From Blastomyces gilchristii SLH14081 (lineage: Eukaryota > Ascomycota > Eurotiomycetes > Onygenales > Ajellomycetaceae): 64,000 nucleotides of DNA. Below, piece after piece: positions 59,502-64,000 of this stretch. The first letter of the stretch is position 1; every line of letters begins with the position of its first letter. The stretch is taken from contig NW_003101679.1 of assembly GCF_000003855.2 (NCBI RefSeq), positions 752,417 through 816,416 of the forward strand, given 5' to 3'. Made by a program: the position numbers and the translations under genes. The notes under the pieces were generated by a model. It worked only from the letters and a program-made list of their open reading frames with translations, searched no databases and was not told the origin of the DNA.

Positions 59502-62260
59502 TCCGACGTAGCTGGAGTCTGGAATGGATGCTCCTTATATAAATGGTGAGCGGCGAGAGGTCGGGGATAGGGGGAGGTTTGTACCACGAGCGACCAATGG
59601 CTTTGACAAACTGCGGATGATGAGCGGACAAGAGGGAAAGCAGAACGTGTAAAAATCCTGCACGAACAATACGGGTCTTCTCAAGTTGCTCACAGTTGCG
59701 ATGCCAATTACCTCACATCAAACAATAAGAGGTATATATAATAGGGAGATAGTTGCTACGGCCAGAAGGGTTAAGTGAGGAGGGCGGAATGGATGGCTGC
59801 TTAAGCAACACTGGAGTAACGTAACCGTCAAAACACAACGCTCAATGCTTGCTATGGCTGGGTGGAAACCACGACAGTGAAGATGCAAGAACTGACAGAG
59901 AAGATAGAAAAACACACAAATAGAGCTTGAATTAGCCGCGGATGCCGCCGAACTCGACGAGCGAAGGAGATCAAAGCGACCTTATATAGAAGGCTGCTGA
60001 AGAGGCTTCACCATTCCTAGCAGCAATGCTAGGCTCCGGGTGTCAGATGCACCATTAGACGCCATACCGTGGAGCAAGGGCATGTAATGTACATCATTAT
60101 GTGTGAATGTGCAGAATGAAAAGACCGTGCAGAAAAGGTCTCAGAAAAGGGATAATAATACTGACATCGTCTTCAACGACGCAAACGACCTGCAACGTCC
60201 GCAGGAGATCCAAAATCCGATATATATATACATATATATATAATCGCACACCAGCCATAACCATGTCCCTCCCTCTTTTTTCCCCTTTAATCATGAATGA
60301 ACCGAAAAAAATAAAAATGAAAAAAGAAAAGAAAAGAAAGGGAGGGAGGGGGAGAGAATAGAGCAACCACACAGCCCATCGTCCAAAACAAGGACCAGTC
60401 ACTTCCATAATTCACCATGTAATCCGTAGGCTGCGAACGATCGCCTCCTCTCCAACAGCTTGGGCGAACCAGAAAATCACCCGTTCACTGGCAGTTGACA
60501 GATTGACAGATTGACAGCAGTCCGGATCCCGGAGAAAGAACAGGGAGACCCATGATTGAACGAACATGTCGAAACAAAAAGAAAAGAAAGAATAAAAACC
60601 AAGCTTTAGCCACTGTTCCGCCTGCCCACTGTTCTGTCAACGAGACAGGCAAGAATTATGTCAGTCTATACAGCGGTGCCATGGACGCTGGACGGAAAAG
60701 GGTGTCACCGTGAATGGATCGACCATTTCAGTAGAACGCCGCCGGAAAGCCAGTCTGGTCATTGCGCATTCTTTCTGGAATCCTGGGCGCCCGTTTCTTA
60801 GGAAACCCCACAGCGCCCGCAGAATCTAGTTGCTGCTTCCTGGATGATATAAAAATAAATAAGTGCTATGAACATGCACGTATGAATATGCACGTATGGG
60901 GGATGGCTTGGGAATATATCAAATGTGGGGACATATCCGGCGTCCGCTTCCTGATGTCCCGCTCAGAAAAATGGGCAAGAAGTAAATGCTACTGAGTATG
61001 GGACGGCAACTATCTGACTAAGAAACGAGTCTGCCTGCCTGATTGCCTGTTACTTGGGAGGCATTTAATTCTGCCTGGATAGAATGTGCTGCACAAAGAA
61101 AGGCAACAGGCAGACATGCACGAGCAGAACAGGATGAAAGATGCGGATTGGCAAGGGGACGCAGGCAAATCAATCATCTGCTTTGTTGACAGAACAAAGA
61201 GGTGAGCTTTTTGGAAATATAGAGATTTCATTGGTTTGTTGGTAGCAAGGCTCCATGGAGAGGTCAAGGCAGCTCGTAACAATTTGGAAATGATAGACGT
61301 CCGTCGAAGTGGCCTAAAAGAGAATCCGGTGGAGTTGGCCAAGTGGGTCTTGTCCAGCTAAGGTTAAGCACAGAAATTAAGCTTATTTGTGGCAGCGGGA
61401 CTCCACTCCACCAAGATGTTCTTCGATGTGATCAACATTACATTACATATATCTGCCAGACTACCCTGGGTACCTCTTCAATATCAAAACGAAAGAACCA
61501 CTACACCGAGCACCCGATGCGAGTTATCCATATCTCGATCCCCATCATGGGGAATAAGAATCATGGCCACACAGTTCTACCAGGCCTCCAGCCAATTTCC
61601 ACACATCATTTGAAAGGCACAGCTCAAAACAGGACCCCCCTGTATAACATCACCCTCCCACTGACTTAGCAATTTTGACCCAGCAATTTATGAATAGAAC
61701 AAAGTATATTTCGACCATGTCTGGATATTATGCGTTATATGTATATACACAAGTTAACCAAAGCTGAAAATCAGAGAGCATTGATGTACAGTGCATACAT
61801 ACATGGCACATGAGCTACGTATACCACACGGCGCACCGTGAGCCCCTTTTCTGGGCGTCTTTGTCTTCATCATGCTGGGCCGTTGTGATCATTGAGATTT
61901 TCTCGAACAAGCCGCTTAAGAGGATCGATATGATATCGCAGAATAGACCACATCTCAATCAGGAACAAAAGATGTACACTCGAAACCAACCATTTGCTGA
62001 CCGCAGTCCTTCAGGTTCCAGATATGGGGACCACCCAATGGTAACACTAAGCAAGTCCGTAGGGCTTCCAGCCAGAACGGCGTAATTGGACTTCTAAACA
62101 TCCAAAATATCCAAGACCTGCTCTTCTTTAGGAAATGACTTCTCCAGCATATCTATCTTGCGGCTCAACCTTGACGCGTTCGCAGAAAAAGAATAAATAT
62201 CACAGTGTGTAACGACAAAGCTCTCCCTTTCCCAGCGAGATCCTCCCGTCCTGCTCTATT
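59502..62260. other. Gene-free intergenic region of about 2.8 kb
   Basis: A TATATAA (59536-59542) just upstream of the SAT4-like start is a possible TATA element. (TA)n and (GAAAAG)n low-complexity runs lie at 60220-60240 and 60310-60350. No coding region or RNA gene could be supported. Confidence 0.45.
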
Positions 62261-63602
62261 TCACTTCCAGTAACTCGCAAGCACCCAAAGCAAACCCAAC
62301 ACGACTATCCCAACAGCAATCTTCCCTCCCCTCCGCTCCCCCTCCACCAAATACCCCCGCCCCCCAACCATCGTACTCATTACTCCATAAACCCCGGCAA
62401 GCGGCCAAATGGTCCACACCCACCCCGTTAGACGCCCCAGCAGGCCCCCTTCCCCCTGCCCTGCCGCCTGCCCCTGCTTCTTAACCCTAACCTTCTCATA
62501 AACGTCCGGCAAATAAGTGGCTCCATACTTCTCGCGCAGGCCCTCATACCACTGCCGATCGTAGATATCCCAAAACTCCTCCTCCGTGTAATACGTGTGC
62601 GCGTAGAGCCACTTTGTCCCGCGCAGCGCGCGCACCTTCTGTTCGATTGCGCGATTAACCTTGACGAAGGCGGCCGTCGTGGACGGGCCAGGACACCAAA
62701 GGCCGACGTTTATTTGCATTTCGTCGGACTGTGGCGCCGCCGCCGCCGACGACGACGAAGATTCCGACGCCGAATGTAGTACCCACTTCGGATGCATTGA
62801 GCCAAAATCCGTTCCCTGCCCCCGCCCCCGCTCCCTCCTCTGTAGCCGCAGCGGACACAGCCAGAGCGGGAAACACTCCCCAACCCGATCCCCCACCCCT
62901 TCCTCCCGGCGGACAAACTCCACAAACTCCTCCGCGGCCGCACCATGCGGCAGCGCCAGGTCCTGGATGATATACCTCTGCGCAAAGCCGCTGCGGTGCA
63001 GGGCGTGGTACATGACTCTGGTATGCATGAAGCCGTCGAGGAGCCAGCGCATGGACGCCGTGAAGGGCACGCGGAAGTATTTGAACGCGTAGAACCCGGT
63101 CCAGAAGGCGCCGCGGTCGTAGCGGAAGAGGTAGTCTGTCAGCGGGACTGTTTCGATGATGATGGGGCCCGCTGCCGTCGTCGTCGTCGTCGACGGCGGC
63201 TGCGGCTGCGGCGGTGGTGATTTCGCCACTACTTCCTCCGCATGGAGATAGAACCACGGGTCGTGCGCGCGCGTGAAGCGCTGGATGCGCCCGTCGGGCG
63301 CGGTGATGGCATCCGTCAGCCGGCCCGCGACCACCACGCCCCTATCGGCGCTGAAGAGGATGGCGTCGACGTAGTCCACCTCGCCGGGCGGGCGGGCGGC
63401 CTGGGCCCGCACGGTCTCGACGGCGTCGTGCACGCTGGACACAGGCCAGTATGAAACCTCGACGAAGGCGCGCGCGTCGATGAGCTGCAGCTCGAGCAGG
63501 GTGGTGATGCCCAGCGTGCCCATCGTGCCCGCGGCGCCGTGGAAGAGATCCTCCGCGTCCGCGTCCCCTGCGAGCTGCTTCCCACTTCCACTTCCCACAC
63601 CA

Positions 63603-63633
<31 letters not shown>

Positions 63634-64000
63634 ATGAAGAAGAAGAGGAGGAGGCAACAACAACGGCCCCATCCCCCTTGACAACCTCCACCCACCGCAC
63701 CGTCTCATGAAACATCCCATACCGAAACGAGCTGCTCTCCCCGCCCATCCCCGCAAACCCGCCACCGACCGTAATGCCCGGAAACTCCATGACGACCGGC
63801 GGCACCAGCCCCGCCTCCAGCGTCGCCGCCACGAGCGCATCCATGGGCACGTTCGGCTCGACGAGCGCGGTGCGGGCGAGCCGGTCGATGCGCAGCACGC
63901 GGTTGAGTGAGCTAGTGTCGACGAGCCGGTCGCGCTGGAAGGAGGTGGGGCGGGTGGTGTTTGTGGAGCCGTGGTAGATGCGGAAGGGGGTGCGGGTGGA
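62261..64000 (-). CDS. DHCR24-like FAD-binding oxidoreductase, 5' truncated by the window
   Basis: The frame is open from the window edge to the stop at 62261, about 579 residues visible. The first residues RTPFRIYHGSTNTTR and VLRIDRLARTALVEPNVPMD with GITVGGGFAGMGGESSSFRY are the FAD-binding PCMH domain of Delta24-sterol reductase (DHCR24/DIMINUTO) proteins; AAGTMGTLGITTLLELQLI completes it. The C-terminal part has FRYDRGAFWTG and YIIQDLALP and a helix IAVGIVVLGLLWVLASYW at the end. The vertebrate and plant enzymes reduce the sterol side-chain C24-25 double bond; the fungal substrate is not established, since ergosterol formation uses Erg4. Several trinucleotide runs insert Ser/Ala, Pro/Gln/Thr and Ser/Ala segments between conserved blocks. 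The N-terminus lies beyond base 64000. Confidence 0.88.

Noticed and set aside
61340..61425. 5S rRNA-like stretch containing GGTTAAGCAC
   Set aside because: Only a short local resemblance; the flanking helices and conserved loop sequences of 5S rRNA are not present.

Overview
The window looks like a filamentous ascomycete chromosome, most likely a Eurotiomycete of the Onygenales/Ajellomycetaceae type. The evidence is short GT..AG introns with CTAAC/CTGAC branch sites, compact genes, fungal-only families (Sec2-type GEF, SAT4-like rhodopsin fold, DUF7703-like membrane protein) and a sharp switch between an AT-rich, repeat-filled compartment and a GC-balanced gene compartment. The species assignment is an inference.

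Left compartment (1 to about 14,000). Everything here is transposon wreckage. A plus-strand Ty1/copia element (reverse transcriptase about 1900-2770, RNase H about 3050-3250, polypurine tract, then an LTR-like segment from 3534 with inverted arms around an AT-rich tandem array) is followed by a broken APH-family kinase pseudogene (4945-5720). A minus-strand Tad1-like LINE (about 12100 to 5728) abuts it: ORF1 with CCHC knuckles, ORF2 with endonuclease, reverse transcriptase and RNase H. The decay is RIP-like but has an unusual context: CC/GG and CG are almost gone while CA/TG persists, and conserved Trp codons mostly read TGA. A duplicated 80-bp segment and a 40-A tract mark the transition.

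Gene compartment (about 14,500 to 64,000). In order: an F-box/2EXR-like protein (-); an unresolved membrane-protein gene or relic (-); rad7 (-) and rad16 (+) head to head; an accessory stretch with tRNA-like SINE copies and microsatellites; a DUF7703-like membrane protein (+); a Sec2-type coiled-coil GEF (+); a membrane-anchored haem-oxygenase-fold protein (-); ribosomal protein eL32 (+); a decayed MFS sugar transporter (+); a Rib2/Pus9-like pseudouridine synthase (-); a hotdog thioesterase (+); a class A DnaJ with a C-terminal CTTQ box (-); mitochondrial glutamyl-tRNA synthetase (+); Ase1/PRC1 (-); CSN5 (+); a SAT4-like rhodopsin-fold membrane protein (-); and a DHCR24-like FAD oxidoreductase (-) running off the right end.

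Most intact genes could be spliced by eye into frames divisible by three; those exon boundaries are given. The strongest points are the rad7/rad16 divergent pair, whose products are known partners in global genome nucleotide-excision repair; a rad7 start codon apparently split by an intron (AT|G); and the atypical RIP-like signature. I found no clearly undescribed molecular system.
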